DNA from: Cliona cf. orientalis
Taxonomy: Eukaryota; Porifera; Demospongiae; Clionaida; Clionaidae
Length of the DNA stretch: 64,000 bases
Direction: 5' to 3'
Assembly (NCBI GenBank): GCA_963930775.1
Contig: OZ005702.1
Location: 3,906,001 to 3,970,000 of the forward strand
The notes below the pieces were generated by a model. That model saw only the letters and a program-made list of their open reading frames with translations. It was not told the origin of the DNA and made no database searches. Every line of letters starts with the position of its first letter. Positions within the stretch are counted from its first letter, which is position 1. The position numbers and the translations under genes are program-made. Below are positions 35,745-49,400 of the stretch, in pieces.

Positions 35745-36102
35745 TAGTCTCACGCAGCCAGACTCTTACACCTCGGGAGGGGGAGGGAGAGAGTCTGGTA
35801 AAGTGCTATACATCGAGTTGTCCCAGCGCCTGGTATGAGGCGCGACCAATCAGATTGCATCTTTATGGCATTACATAGTTTGCGGTGGCGTATCCGACTG
35901 TGAACGGACGAGATACTATTGCGCACGCGTGTTTATTCTCCGTTCACAATCGGATATGCCACCGCAAACTAAAGATGCAATCTGATTGGTCGCGCCTCGT
36001 ACGAGGCGCTGGGACAACTCGATGTATAGCACTTTACCAGACTCTCTCCCTCCCTTCCCCCTCCCCCTTTTCCCCGAGAGAGAGTCTGGCTGCGCGAGAC
36101 TA
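35745..36102. mobile_element. TAGTCTC MITE, 9-bp duplication GGAACGGAG
   Basis: TAGTCTCACGCAGCCAGACT left, inverse right ending GCGAGACTA. Perfect 9-bp flanks at 35736-35744 and 36103-36111. Its two halves are largely inverse of each other. Confidence 0.9.
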
Positions 36103-36261
36103 GGAACGGAGATCGTGTAGAATAACAGCGAAGAAGCCGACTGCAATCGATAAAACTGTTTTTGGTGTTGCGATTCTGAGAAACGAGTTTTCTCGATTTT
36201 GTATGTGGGGTCATAGAGGACAGATTAGAAACGCGCGCATTGCCGCCTGTAGTGACGTCGC

Positions 36262-36940
36262 GGCGGATGATATATCATAGAGTCGGTAGACTCTATAACT
36301 GGGCACGAGGCTATAAGTAGGGATGACCCGGATATGCCACATATGTAATACTAGCGATTACGGACCTCCAAATTTCACCAGTTTTTCCGCGGAACTTCTC
36401 CCAGTGGGATATCAATGTTCGACTATCAGAAGGTAGCTCTCCACGAGCTCTATCCAACGGCGCTTGTAACACGATCGTAGGCAAAACCGTTACGAAGCCA
36501 CGCCCACCTAAACTTTCTCCATAGAAACTTAATACAAGCAAAAATGAAGCTAGCGGCGATTCCGCGCAACCGATTTGCAAGGTTAAGGCCTCTGTAGATA
36601 GCTTTTTCATTGAGCTATCCACTGCAATTTGTTTCATGAGAGTACTCCTAGCCAGAGCCGAGATATTCACGATCTACTGCAGGCCCTTGGAGGTCCGTAA
36701 TCGCTAGTAATACATTACAAATTCCAAAATATATCAAAACAGGTAACTTAGTGAAATTTGTAAGTGAGAAAATCGGAATCTCCAGCAAATTATCTAACAA
36801 GACCAAGATCATTCATCAAATCAATTATACACGCCAGAACCAGATGTTAAAAAAATGGCCATTTCTCAATCTTTCTTTTTTTCTTTTTCATTATCAGGGC
36901 TAACTCAAGACTGTCTGGACCGCTCACCTTAGTTCTCGTA
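36262..36940 (-). mobile_element. Family F fragment interrupted by a TAGCGATTAC MITE
   Basis: Begins TCATAGAGTCGGTAGACTCT in minus orientation and is truncated after GCTAACTCAAGACTGTC. The insertion is 36352-36706. Confidence 0.65.
36352..36706. mobile_element. 355-bp MITE, TAGCGATTACGGACCTCC ends, 7-bp duplication
   Basis: TAGCGATTACGGACCTCC and its exact inverse; GTAATAC on both sides (36345-36351, 36707-36713). The only member of this family in the window. Confidence 0.85.
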
Positions 36941-36959
36941 TAAATCCACTCTATTTTCA

Positions 36960-38640
36960 GTCTGCACGAAGACCCCACGTTTTCCATACATTCTCTTACC
37001 CACACAGGAAGTTCGTGTTTACTTCGTTACTATGACTGTGTTGTGCCATGCGCCGGCGCCAGCGCGCGAGCGCTCAAGGCATGCGCGTTAGTTTTATCAT
37101 GTTTGCGGGCACATCATATTCAGCATCTACTCTACTACTGCGCGTTTATATTGGTCAACTCTAATATCTAGATAAGAGACATCTACAATATATATTGAAC
37201 TACTAGTGGTAATGTCTTTAATAAAGTCATAGCACGATAGATCTTGAAGACCCCGATACAGATCCAAGCAAATAATGACAGTGTTGTAGTGCCGTGTAGA
37301 CCCTGTATGATAGACTATTCCCGATCACCTCCATCCTACGGTCTACAGTGCCGACCATGGGCGGTGGGCCGAAGACCCCGGCCCGGGGTTCGGCCAATTT
37401 TAATTCCAGCTGCACGCCCACGCACAGTTTACGTCATCAACATGTACTCGCAGGCGGGGACCTATGAGAGGCAATCTTCGTACAGTCAATAATTATTTTT
37501 ACCGGGAAGAAGTGCCTTTCAGCCAAAAAATGTCCACAGAGTCGTTTTATCAAAAGTTTGTACGCTGTTTACAAGCTTAGACAGAGTTAGCCTTCAACAT
37601 TTGTTTTTCTTGATCAACTCGTGAGAATGAAGGTATACGGAGCGCCAGAATTCGGGGCGTGGCCCACCCCAAAATCGTACAAAAATTCAAGTTGACAAAT
37701 GTGACCGTCTATGGGAAAACCCGCCATATGGGATTTTTTTGTGAAAGTTGAGTTTGATGCATCTATGATTAGCTCTACCATAGAGCTAACTCGCGTTCAA
37801 GTTCTAGACCGATCATGCGCTTCGTTGTGGAGATACAGCGCTTTGTTTGCGATTGCGCCACACCCCCAATAATCGAGAAATTACGGTCCAAAGGCGTTGC
37901 TATGCACGCGTATGGCGTTTCCGCATACTATGCGTGACCCGGAAATCAATTAAATGGACCTGGGCGGAGCCGTTCGAAATGAACGTAAAGATCGAGCAAG
38001 AGTTGAATTTCGTTGTTGACAACGACAGCCGATTGTTTTTAGATGCCCAAGAAGCTAAAAAGGTGAGCGAACGTACAGTAGATCGATGAATCTAGCTGTA
38101 TCTAGGTAGAGAATTCTAATTATCGCCCATAGCAACGGGCTCACGACTAGCCTCCGTAGAAGACGGCAACAGTTAGAAGGGTTGTTCGACATGTATATGA
38201 CAAAATCTGGACTTTGACAAATTTCTAACTGAGCTACTAAAAACGCGCATTGCGCGAATAGCGCGCGGATCTGATATGCGCCGGGTTTTCCCGTAGACGG
38301 TCACAAATAACTAAAACCATCATGACAAACTAAGTCCAATTGATATCAACTGTTTTACGGATAGATATAGTTTGTGTAAGCAATCGTACACAAACGGTCG
38401 ATTTCATCTTATTTTTGAAGGCCATAATTCTCCACCTGTACAATAGAGAAATTTCTAGAGAAAAGTATACGTTCTTACAAACATTCTGAACACACCGGCG
38501 TGGCGTAAAAACCGCCACCCCAAAATCGTACAAAAATTCAAGACACGTGCGTTTGCCTCCTTGTAGCCTGATACTATTCAGAACTTGTGACACATACTAA
38601 AATTAATATCCATCCTTCCTCTGACTACAAAGCCTCTAAA
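36960..38640. other. Intergenic, unassigned; diffuse inverted and direct repeats
   Basis: GTGACCGTCTATGGGAAAAC at 37701 is the inverse of 38282-38305, and CCCCAAAATCGTACAAAAAT occurs directly at 37670 and 38519. Probably an old element of about 0.6-0.9 kb. A frame at 37847-38089 lies inside but matches nothing I know. Confidence 0.35.
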
Positions 38641-38734
38641 TCGCTTATCTGCTAGGCTGTGTGAGGGCCAGCATACAGTGACCCTGAATGAACTGTGCAC
38701 ACTCAGCACATTTTGCTGACGTCAGCAGGAATTA

Positions 38735-39145
38735 AATTTTGGGGTCTACGTGCAAGATTGGGGGGTGGGCCGAGTCAGTATCGCGTTTATACTCGAAAGA
38801 GCGCCCAGGTAAGTTACCTACGCTAGCTTCACAATTATTTTGAATAATTTCAGCCTTATTCAAGCACAGTTATCAATCCAGAGCAAGGGCGGCCGATACT
38901 TCACCGTGTGTCGTTGAGTGCAGCCGTTTTCAGTGGGCGTGGCTACGATCGCTACGATCGATTGGCGTAAAGTTAGCTATAGGCTGCTGTTTAGCCCGTT
39001 ATTTATCGATATTATTCCCAGCCATTTCATGCGCTTTCAAGGGCAGCTACACATGGGCGCATATTCCAGTAAACACTAGACTTTAGCAGGAAGTTGAGCC
39101 CGAAGTGGGGGGTGGGCCGACATTCCGTAGTAGTTGTCTCTCAGA
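38735..39145 (-). repeat. Truncated copy of the ACCCTCGCGAAAGAGGG element
   Basis: Minus-strand relative of 47494-48312 and 56526-57119, sharing GGGGGGTGGGCCGA, CTCGAAAGAGCGCCCAGGTA and TATCGATC-rich parts. Both ends are missing. Confidence 0.6.
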
Positions 39146-39412
39146 TAATCCTGCACGAAGCGTAGATCCAGAGGAGGTTGGTCACAGATTCTAATTAGAA
39201 TACGTTTGCCATAGGCTGCAGTGTACGCCCACGCAACCCAGGTCAACCCGCTGAGTCAGCAAAAACAATTCATTGTATATGATGCGCGATAATAAAATGC
39301 ACATTCCGCGAAAATTGTGACCAACCTCCTCTGGCGTAGATCCATGACATGCATGCGTTCGTGCAGTAATGACTGTTTTAACAGATGTGCTCACCTCATC
39401 GATGTTTCCGCA

Positions 39413-39844
39413 TAGTATCGTGACCCAGCCCCCTAAACGCACGCGAAAAGGGGTCTGCGCACTTGTGGTTTTTAAATTATTTCTACGTTTTGCTGGCCAA
39501 AACGACCTGTTTTACGATCGCTATCGTTTCTACATCAAATTTTCAGAGTTCGAGCGGTCTCGTTTGAATTTGCAACTTTTTGCGTCCAGAACTGTTCTAT
39601 TGCCATCAGTCCTTCGGATCGTTGTCGTCTTTGCCGCCGAGTAGATCAGTAGCTCTTCGGTGCTGGTGGAGCACGAGCTCAAGTGAAAAAAGACGCACGT
39701 TTATAATACGCCAATATATAGTTATAGCGATTTGATTGCAAATGGAGCGATCTGATTGGTCGCGCCACATTCTTAAGCTTTGGACGACTACAATGTTACC
39801 AGACCCCCTTTTCGCGTGCTTAAGGGGGCTGGGCCACGAGACTA
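39413..39844. mobile_element. TAGTATCG...CGAGACTA MITE, 9-bp duplication GTTTCCGCA
   Basis: TAGTATCGTGACCCAGCCCC left, GGGGGCTGGGCCACGAGACTA-type right. GTTTCCGCA at 39404-39412 and 39845-39853. Confidence 0.88.
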
Positions 39845-40199
39845 GTTTCCGCAATGGTATACCGTACCGGTACCAACACTATTGCATTGCATTGTTTACA
39901 GTAGACGCCCACACAACGATTGCAGAAACTGAAATGTGTACTTTGTAATAATTATTATAGTAGGGCGGCGCGCGCGTTTGTAGTCCATCGATATCTAGTA
40001 CAAGCATTTCCAATCCCTTCTCCCTCTATGGCGGGGTAGGGTGTGGCGCTGGATCTTCTTTTCTCATGGCTTTCATGTTCAAAACTATCTTCAAGGCTTT
40101 AGATAGTGACTTACATTTTGTACATGAACAGTGTTAGCATAAATTATAATTATGGGACACCCGTTTCGTGCATAATATTAAGCTTATATTATCGATATA

Positions 40200-40394
40200 T
40201 CTATGCCGGTAGTCGGGCGTAGCCGACCCTCCTCTTCCTGCGAGCCTAGCCTAGCAGGAAGATCATGGAGCCGGAGGGAGTGGTCTGGTTTAGGAGTGTG
40301 TGCGCGTTAATAAGAATAATTCAAATATTGGATGCGAGGACAATCTTTTCGGGACGAGGCTAGAGGTTCACATTCTTATTGGATGCCTGCTAAG
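40200..40394 (+). promoter_or_regulatory. Putative GTF2E1 proximal promoter / 5' UTR
   Basis: GC-rich stretch directly before the inferred start codon, with an inverted CCAAT-like ATTGG at 40378 and no clear TATA box. It lies between mobile elements but does not look like any repeat copied elsewhere in the window. Inference from position only. Confidence 0.3.
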
Positions 40395-40404
40395 ATGGCT
40401 GACG
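40395..40404 (+). CDS. GTF2E1: GTF2E1 first coding exon (10 nt: Met-Ala-Asp plus one base)
   Basis: ATGGCTGAC G then a perfect GTGAGT donor at 40405. The leftover G joins TT at 50075 to make Val, giving MAD-VEIPPQL in frame; human TFIIE alpha also starts MAD. AAG before the ATG gives a good start context. The 9,670-nt intron that follows is almost wholly repeats. This is inferred from phase, homology and signal strength, without transcript support. Confidence 0.75.
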
Positions 40405-43400
40405 GTGAGTTCTATTCATTCGTTGATCCTCGTGATAATAATATTCTAATTAAATTATGATATCTGCACAAGTTTCACCAAGGGCTTTATTAGGCCACAC
40501 CAAATGAGACTTTAGTTTCCCGTCCATCGCCCGCCCCTTGCTGAGGGAGCCGCCTGTTTTCTGTATTATTGCATTATTATTGCATTATTTATCAATAAAA
40601 ACAATGCTACTGACTACTGTTAGTGTACAATAATACTATAACGATACTGATCGTTGCATTGGACAATCCTGCTAGCTTCTTCAATTCGGCAAGGTCAATG
40701 AGATTCATGGAATATTAATAAGATTCGTAAGACTTTAATGAGATTCATAGTAATACATAGTACATAATACACCGCCCGCCCGCATCCTTTTTGCAATTAT
40801 GGGTGGACGGGGAACTAAAGTCTCGTTTGGTGTGGCCTTATCATGCATGTTATCGATACAAGTCCTTAGGTTTCACATATAATGAACACTTGACCACTTG
40901 CCCAGTAGCTGCATGCATAATGGTTCATATGGTAAAAGGTCGTCAATATAGTGCGTACACACATTGATACTGGCGCGTCAATCAAAGAGATGGAGTCTGA
41001 GAGTCGACCGCGGCCGACTCTCGACCTCGACACTGACAATTTTCAATCACAGGAGACGAACTCGACAGCTTTTGAACATCAGGTTAGTCGCGGCATGGCA
41101 CACAGCCGTGCGTGCTATCTATAGCACAAGGCTAGCTTTATTTATCCACGGGATTACGTCAGACGAGAGAACGCGTGAAGTTCGGCCGGCGGTACTTCGC
41201 AGAGAAAGTAGCGCTCAGCTTATAATGTATTCGCTGGGTACATGCGTCAGATACTCTACATAATATACCAATTTTCAAGTCTCAGAAAGGCTCCACGGAG
41301 GCCCTGAGTTTTCTGGCAATTACCTCATAGATTACCTCATCATTACCTAATAACTGCAGAAAAGTAAATTGCTACTGGGCAAGTAATTTGATATGCTGGA
41401 GATCGAGATCTGGGTAATGTTTGTCACAAATTATAGTAGTGTTGATGAAAATCATCTGTGCAGGGCAAGCCTTCACGAAAGTCATAAGATTTCTGCACAT
41501 GGGGCTGGTACCCCAATAGCTAGGCTTAAGAAGCTACCACAAGAGTAAAAGTATCACGGACTTGTAGTAGTCGAATGATGCTGATCACCTATACTATAAG
41601 TTCAGTCAACATACCATTACCATGCATCATGAATCCAAGTACCTGGAGCCAGGGGACAAGCCTCAATCCATGTAGTGACAGAGTCATCAGGGAAGTAGAT
41701 CTGCCGTAGTCTCGCAAGCCACACCCTTCAATCTCCGCACGCGAGAAAGAGGGTCTGGTAACTTCGCGTACATCAAGTTGTACACGCTCCAAGATCCTGG
41801 AGCGACCAATCAGATTGCAGCGTTTCAGCGTTACCATAGCGCAATAACCGCGCATTGTTATTAAACATCGCGCGCCTATATGAATGCTAGGCAAGCGTGT
41901 GCTGCGCAATCTAAACTTAACTTGATGTCACATACATCGGTCCATTATTATTGTATTCCAGTAGCACAACTCTATGCACGCGAAGTTACCAGACCCTCTT
42001 TCTCTCGGAGATTGAAGGGTGTGGCTTGTGAGACTAGATCTACCAGTGATATTAATTGTGTAACTGAGCCCGGTCCTGTACTCACTTTACTTTAAGGGCT
42101 TTCCAGTTTCATGCCTTTGCCTACATGCTACACTATGACAGGGCCCAAGTTGAGTCACTTACATTATATGCTCAGAGCACGTGCAGTGCATGTGTATGTG
42201 CATGACGACCATTACCTTACGCATTCAAAATTTAACTTACTTCTCATTGAAATGGTCATCCCATTATATACCCATGCCAGTTAGCAATTTACTTTTCTGT
42301 GGTTATGAGGTAATTATAGTGTAATGTATGATGAAACCTATGGTGTAATCTATGAGTTAATTGCCAGAAAATTCAGGGTCTCCATGGAGTCTTTCTGATA
42401 CTTTATAATACTTGTGGTGATGAAAATCATCTGTGCGGGGTGAGCCTTCGCGAAAGTCATAAGATTTCTTTGAAAGCACACAGGCACGCATGCGCACATG
42501 GGGTTGGTACCCCAATAGCCATTAAGGTGCAGTATTGGCTTTTAGCAAGTACTATTGACAGTGCTATTAAATTTTGTGCTATTTCAAAATCATGCTATTA
42601 GCATAAATAGCAAATAAAGGTTTACTGATGCTATTTTATGCTAATGGTTAAGGTCAAAGGACGGTTGCTGGTTACAGGTTACAGGTTTAGGGTTAGGTTT
42701 TGGTGCTATTATGCTATTATTGCTATTTTGCTATTGATACCATTTCGCCAATCTAGTGTGCTATTTTGCTATTAGGTGTTAATATATATGGTTTTGGTGC
42801 TATTTTGCTATTATTGCTATTTTGCTATTGAACTGAGTAGCAAAATAGCATAAGTAGCAAAATAGCATAGCCTCTAAGACTTAACTAAAATAGCAAAATA
42901 GCATAGATAGCAAAATAGCACAGCTTCTAAGACTAACTAAAAATAGCAAAATAGCATAAATAGCAAAATAGCACGCCTCCTAAGATTAACTAACTTAAAA
43001 AATCGCAAAATAGCAAATTAGCATACCTCCTAACACTAACTACAAAATAGCATAAATAGCATAATAGCACGACTTCAGTTCTAAGACCATAACTATACCT
43101 AATAGCAAAATAGCATGAATAGCAAAATAGCACAACTTCAGTTCTAAGATCATAACTACCTAATAGCAAAATAGCATGAATAGCAAAATAGCACGCCTCC
43201 TAAGATTAACGGTAGCAAAATAGCATGACTTCAGTATTACAGCAGGTTTACTGTCAATAGCAAAATAGCAAAAGCACATTGAGTGTACTGTATTACAAGG
43301 ACTGGAACATAGAGTGTGTATTTAGCAATAATAGCAAGGCAGTGCTAATAGCAAAAAATTGTATAGAGATGTATGGTAATAGCATGATGCTATTATTAGA

Positions 43401-46400
43401 TGCTATTATGCTAAAAGCCGATACTGCACCTAAATCCCAATAGCTAGGCCTGAGAAACTACATGTACATGTACCACGACAGTGAAAGTATCACAGATTGC
43501 TAGTATAGTAGCTATAGTCCAATAATATTGATCACCTATTTTAGTAGTCTGTATGCCATGACCATGAGTCCAAGTACCTATAGCCAGGCCCTGAGAGGAC
43601 AAGCCTACATGTACATGTACATGCAGTCATCTTCATGCTCAGGAAAGTGGAGTCTACCAGTGATGTTAATCGTGGACCTGAGCCTTGCCCGAATGGTACA
43701 GCACTCACCTTTCCAGTTTTATGCCTTGAGTTGTCCCTCAGATCGATGGTGCAGTGCAGGCGTATGCGCATGAGGACCATTACCTCACGCGTTCAAAATT
43801 TAACTCTCCTCAATGAAACGATCACCCCACAAACATACATACATACATATAATATATAATATATATACGTATAAAACCGCTTCCTGCACCTCATGTACAT
43901 GTATTCGGGGCTTGCTCAGGCTCGCCCCGAATTATATTTGTGTAGAGTATCTGACGCATGTATCCAGCGAATACATTACAAGCTGAGTGCTACTTTCTCT
44001 GACAAGTACCGCCAGTTGAACTTTACGTGTTCTCTTGGCTGACGTAATCCTGTGGATAAATAAAGCTACCCTTGAACTATGCATGTATATAGCATGCACG
44101 CTGTGTGCCATGCCGCGACCAACCCGATGTTCAGAAGCTGTACAGTGTATGTCGCTGTCGAGTTAGTCTCCTGTGATTTGAAATTGTCAGTGTCGAGGTC
44201 GAGAGTTGGTCTCAGACTCCATCTCTGTGATTTCGATTGAGGCACCAACATCGATATGGCTTAGACTGCCTTTCACCATATGAACCATTATGCAGCTACT
44301 GGGCACGTGGTCAAGTTTTTCATGCATGTAATTATAACTAGTGTTGATGAAATCATCTGTGTGGGGCAAACCTTCGCAAAAGTCAAGATCTCTTTGAAAG
44401 CATAAAGGCATGGAGCTGGTGTAGTCTCGTGCCCAGTGCCCTTTTACGCACGCGGAGAGAAGGGGTCTGGACAAATGTGTATAGGGCCCGTGTCGCCAAG
44501 GAATGTATGACGTCATGTATTTCTGGTGTGCGTGAATAAATTAACATTCCATTGGGTACCAAAGGTTATATTGTGTACGAACACACACGCACACAATCAT
44601 TAATTCCGTTCATGCCCGCGCAGTCATGTGGCTTGATCCATGCATCTGATTGGTGCGCACTGTACGTTGCACAGGCAACACGGGCCCTATACACGTTTGT
44701 CCAGACCCCTTCTCTCCGCGTGTGTGAAAGGAGGCTGGGCATAAGACTAGAGCTGGTATAGTATGTCAGTTGCACGAGTAATAGAATAGCTAGGCCTAGT
44801 ATCATAGATTGCTATATGGTACCGTAGAATCCTGCGATTACGCCTCCTTCCTTTTGCGCATGCTAGGATCTAGGGGGCAAAAGTAGGGAGGGGCTTATGC
44901 GTGGGATCGTTACATTTCCGTGTGACGACCATTACCGATCGTTGAATGCCACGAGTTACTATTCTTATTGGCTTATGGACTCCATTTTACAGTCAGGGAG
45001 GGGGGCTTATGCCAAAACTACCTATGCAGAAACTTGAGCTAAAAAATGCAGGGGGCGTAATCACGGGATTCTACGGTACATTGTAGTCCAATGATGGGTC
45101 CAAGTACCTTTAGTCAGGCCCTGTAGACTACACTCCATCCAGTCATCTTCATGCTCAGGGAAGTGGATCTACCAGTGATGTTAATTGTAGACCTGAGCCT
45201 TCCCAGTATACATGTACCTGTCTTAATTTGGGGCAGAAATGGTCGATTTCTTGTTGATTAAAACCGGTCTTTTTAGTTTATGGTATTTAGCTTCAGATGT
45301 AGGTCTGGTACATTGTTTAGGAATGTTTTTTTGTGATTTGTAGCCATTGCATTATAATTAACAATGGCTAGACTGTTGTTCATAGATTTTAGATGTTTTA
45401 GTGGGATTCTAAAGGTTTTAGTAGGATTTAAGAGATAGAATTTTAGAGGTTTTAGTGGGATTTCATGAGAGGTTAGAAGTTTAGTAGGATTTAGTGGGCT
45501 TATAGGATTTTAGACGCTTTAGTAGGATTTAGTGGGATTTTAGAGGTCTCATAAGTTTTAGTACGTCTCAGCAGGATTTTAGAAGTTTTAGTAGGTCTCA
45601 ACAGGATTTTAGAGGTTGAGCAGGATTTTAGACCGTGTAATAGGATTTTAGAGGTTTTAGGTCTTAGCAGGATTTTAGAGGTTTTATTAGATCTTAGATC
45701 CTATTTGTAACAAATACAGTGATCTGATTGGTTGAACTGCAATATCTATCCTTCACAAAAAAACCTTGTAAGCCCCATAAAAAACCTCCATAAAAAACCT
45801 GATAAATTTTTTTGCCTATAGCTAGTTTGTTGCTAGGCATTTGTTTATATACAAAGCTTTTGGGCATTGTTGCTAGGATCTAAAGTAGTTAGACACTGTT
45901 TAGTCGGTTTCTACGTGATTTAGAAGACCTCAGGGCTCAGTAGAACCCTCACTTCGCTCGGGATTCTACAGAGCCCTTCGGTCTTCTAAATCATGTAGAA
46001 ACCTCCTAAATAATAGTTAGACACTGTTTAGGAGGTTTCTACGTGATTTAGAAGACCGAAGGGCTCCGTGTAGAATCCCGAGCGAAGCGAGGGTTCTACT
46101 GAGCCCTGAGGTCTTCTAAATCACGTAGAAACTGACTAAACAGTGTCTAACTACTTTAGATCCTAGCAACAATGCCCAATAGCTTTATATATAAACAACT
46201 GCCTAGCAACAAACTAGCCATAGGCAAACAAAATTTACCAGGTTTTTTATGGAGCTTACAAGGTTTTTTATGGGGCTTACAAGGTATTTTATGAAGGATA
46301 GATACTGCAGTTCAACCAATCAGATCACTGTATTTGTTACAAGTAGGATCTAAACGGTGTTTAATTATTATTTAGCAGGATTTTGAGGTTGCCCTCTGGT

Positions 46401-49400
46401 AGTCTGTCTTTGTGGGATTTTAGTAGGATTTGGACTAGAACAAAATGAACAGGGCAGATAAAGTAAGGTCTATAAAAACTTGTAAAACCTAAAAACCACA
46501 AATCTCCTATAATAATTTTTCAACATAAAAACCAGTCATGCAAGCTTAAAACCATGGACATGCATGATTGAGGCCTTAGTAGAATGTTGTCAATCCTAGT
46601 GATGTTGTGGCCTAATTACAGTCCAGTCTATGTGTGCACAGTGTAGACTAGTTTTATAAGCAAATAATTCAAGTAAGTAGGCCCCATATCAAGCCACAAG
46701 TGCTTCCCAGTGTAGTCCAACACTCACCTTTTCCAGCTTCATGCCTTTGCCTACACTGGTCAACTGGTCATGTCATCTGCTGGATCGTGTGTAGTGCGCA
46801 TGCATGTGCATGACGACTATTGCCTAACACATTCAAAATTTAATTCTCTTCTCACTGAAATGATCACCCCACAAACATACAAGTATGTTATGCCCTCAGT
46901 AACAATTTACTTTCTTGCGGTTATTAGGTAATTATGAGTAGTTATGATGAAACCTATGGTGTAATCTATGAGGTAATTATGTGAAAATTCAGGGCCTAGC
47001 GATGGAGCCCTTCTGGGACTTGAAATTCAGTGGAATGTGTAGAGTATCTTGCGCGTGTATCCAGCGAATACCTTACAAGCAGCGTGTTGCCTTCTCTGAC
47101 GAGCAGCGACGGCCGAACTTCATGCGTTCTCTAGGCTGACGTAATCCCGTGGATATATATAGATAGCCCTGCGCTATATATAGCACGCACCATAACAGTG
47201 TGCCGCCAGACCAATTTAGCTGTACTGCGCTGTTGAGTTCTTCTTAGCCTTGAAATTTTCGCTATTGAGGTCGAGAGCCACTCTCAGATTCCCGATGATC
47301 AGAGGGGAGTCTGTGACTGAGGCGCTGGTATTGTACTATACAGTAAACTGACGACCTTTACCACATACACCATTTCCACTATGCAGCTACTGAGGGCATG
47401 GTCAAGTTTCATGTACATATGAAACCGCTTCCTGTCCCTCGTGTATTCGGGGCTCGCTCAGGCTCACCCTGAATTATATATGTATATACCATACCCTCGC
47501 GAAAGAGGGCCCACTACGGAATGTCGGCCCACCCCCCACTTTGGGCTCAATTTCCTGCTAAGGTCTAGTGTTTACTCGAAAATTATATGTGCCCATGCAG
47601 GGTTGCATACAGGATTTTTTTCTGGGGGGGGGGGGGGGGGGGGGAGGGGCGATCTCACGGATGACTTGCGTATGTATATGCGCCGCTGCCATGCATATAT
47701 ACTAGTAAATAAATCACACAATAATGCTGTGATAACAAACGATTTCTTTTTGCTTGTGTATATGTCATCATATTATCATTATTTGTGCTGTATATATTAT
47801 ATGTATATTATTATGGAATTCTGGGGGGGGGGGGGGGGGGAGATCCCAGTGCGCCCCCCTCTGTATGCAACCCTGCCATGTATAGCTGCCCTTGAAAGCG
47901 CAGCTCAAATGCATGAAATGGCTGGACTGTACTTCGAATAATCTTTGTAAGATCAATAAGTAACATGCTAAACAGCCGTAAAACTAAGCCTAGCTAACTT
48001 TATGCCACGTTTCAGCTCAAATAAATGATCGTACATGGCTAGCGATCATAGCCACGCCCACTGAATACAGCTTCACTCAATGACACACGGTGAAGTATCG
48101 CGGCCGCCCTTGCTCTGGATTGGTAACCGTGCTTGAATAAGGCTGAAATCAATAGTAGCCGCTGCTACTATTCAAATTATGAAGCTAGCGTAAGTAACTT
48201 ACCTGGACGCTCTTTCGCGTATAAATGCGATACTGATACCTCGAATATCGGCCCATCCCCCAATCTTGGCCCAATGTAAGGTGCACCACCCATGGGCCCT
48301 CTTTCGCGAGGGTACGGTAATATAAAACCGCTTCCTATCTCTCATGTATTCGGGGCTCGCTCAGGTTCGCCCCAAATTATCTAGAGCACATACCGCATGT
48401 GCGCATTGCGTATAGTCTGTAGATCTTGTGCATGCGCGCACAGTAATAAACCTGCTGACCAGCCAACCTGATGCTTATTGTGTATTGATTTCGTAGCTGC
48501 AGAGCTACAGTTAGAGCTGCAGACATGTAAATATACAAATCTATCTCATGTTGTACCATGGTTGTAACATTCTGACCATTCAGATTGATTTATAGGAGGT
48601 GTCTAAATAAAATAGACACCTCCTAGGAGGTGTCTATCTAGATAGACACCTACCTCTGAGGCTATGAAATTTTACATGATCATGCCCGCTAGGGTAGTTA
48701 CAGCATCTTTTGCCAAGTCAGCAGTAGTAAAAACTGAGCTGCACTCTGATTACCTCGAGTTGAAATCAAGACAGCGATGACATGGTAGGCCTTTTATACG
48801 CAGAGACGATAGTATTGTGGTTCTGAATGTCAAGGAAGAAGCTCGAGTTGGACAGAAAACGGCGTCGGCTCGCTATGCATCGATGTCCAGCGTCAACTCG
48901 ATCGACGACGATGGTTTGAACTGTTGCTAGGTACGCGCTCGAGCCTTTTATGGCCGGCGCTGTAGTTGCTAGGCCGTAGATACGTTGTCAGGACCACGTA
49001 GCCCATGGTACAAGTCAGTTACATCACTCGGTTCGGTCTCTACGCGATTTACACAGCCTCGGGCCTCCGGCCCTCGGTGTGTAAATCCCGTAGAGACCTC
49101 CACCTCGTGATGTAACCTATACTGAGATTATGCTACTTCTGGCCGCGTGTCCAGCTAGCAATTTATACCACTGAATAGTTATAAGCAATTATGAAACGTT
49201 CTACATGAACTATGATTTGGCTATTTAAAGCAAATGTAAGCCGACAAAGTCTATAATAATATAATTAATTTTATGGATTACATCTTACATGTTACATGTA
49301 ATTAATTTTACATCATAAGCATCCCCTTAGAAATGATTTGAGATTTGACTGTTATAATTCATCCTCTAGCCCATTTTCTCATTGGTAAATAGAAAGTATT

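Noticed and set aside
36311..36670. 119-codon minus frame
   Set aside because: Lies wholly inside the 355-bp MITE at 36352-36706 and has no recognisable motif.
37847..38089. 80-codon frame ending at a possible donor (AAAAAG|GTGAGC)
   Set aside because: Sits between diffuse repeats, no partner exon or homology recognised.
47441..47941. 166-codon open frame
   Set aside because: Runs through two poly-G tracts and the CAGGGTTGC element; composition is repeat-like and no domain is visible.
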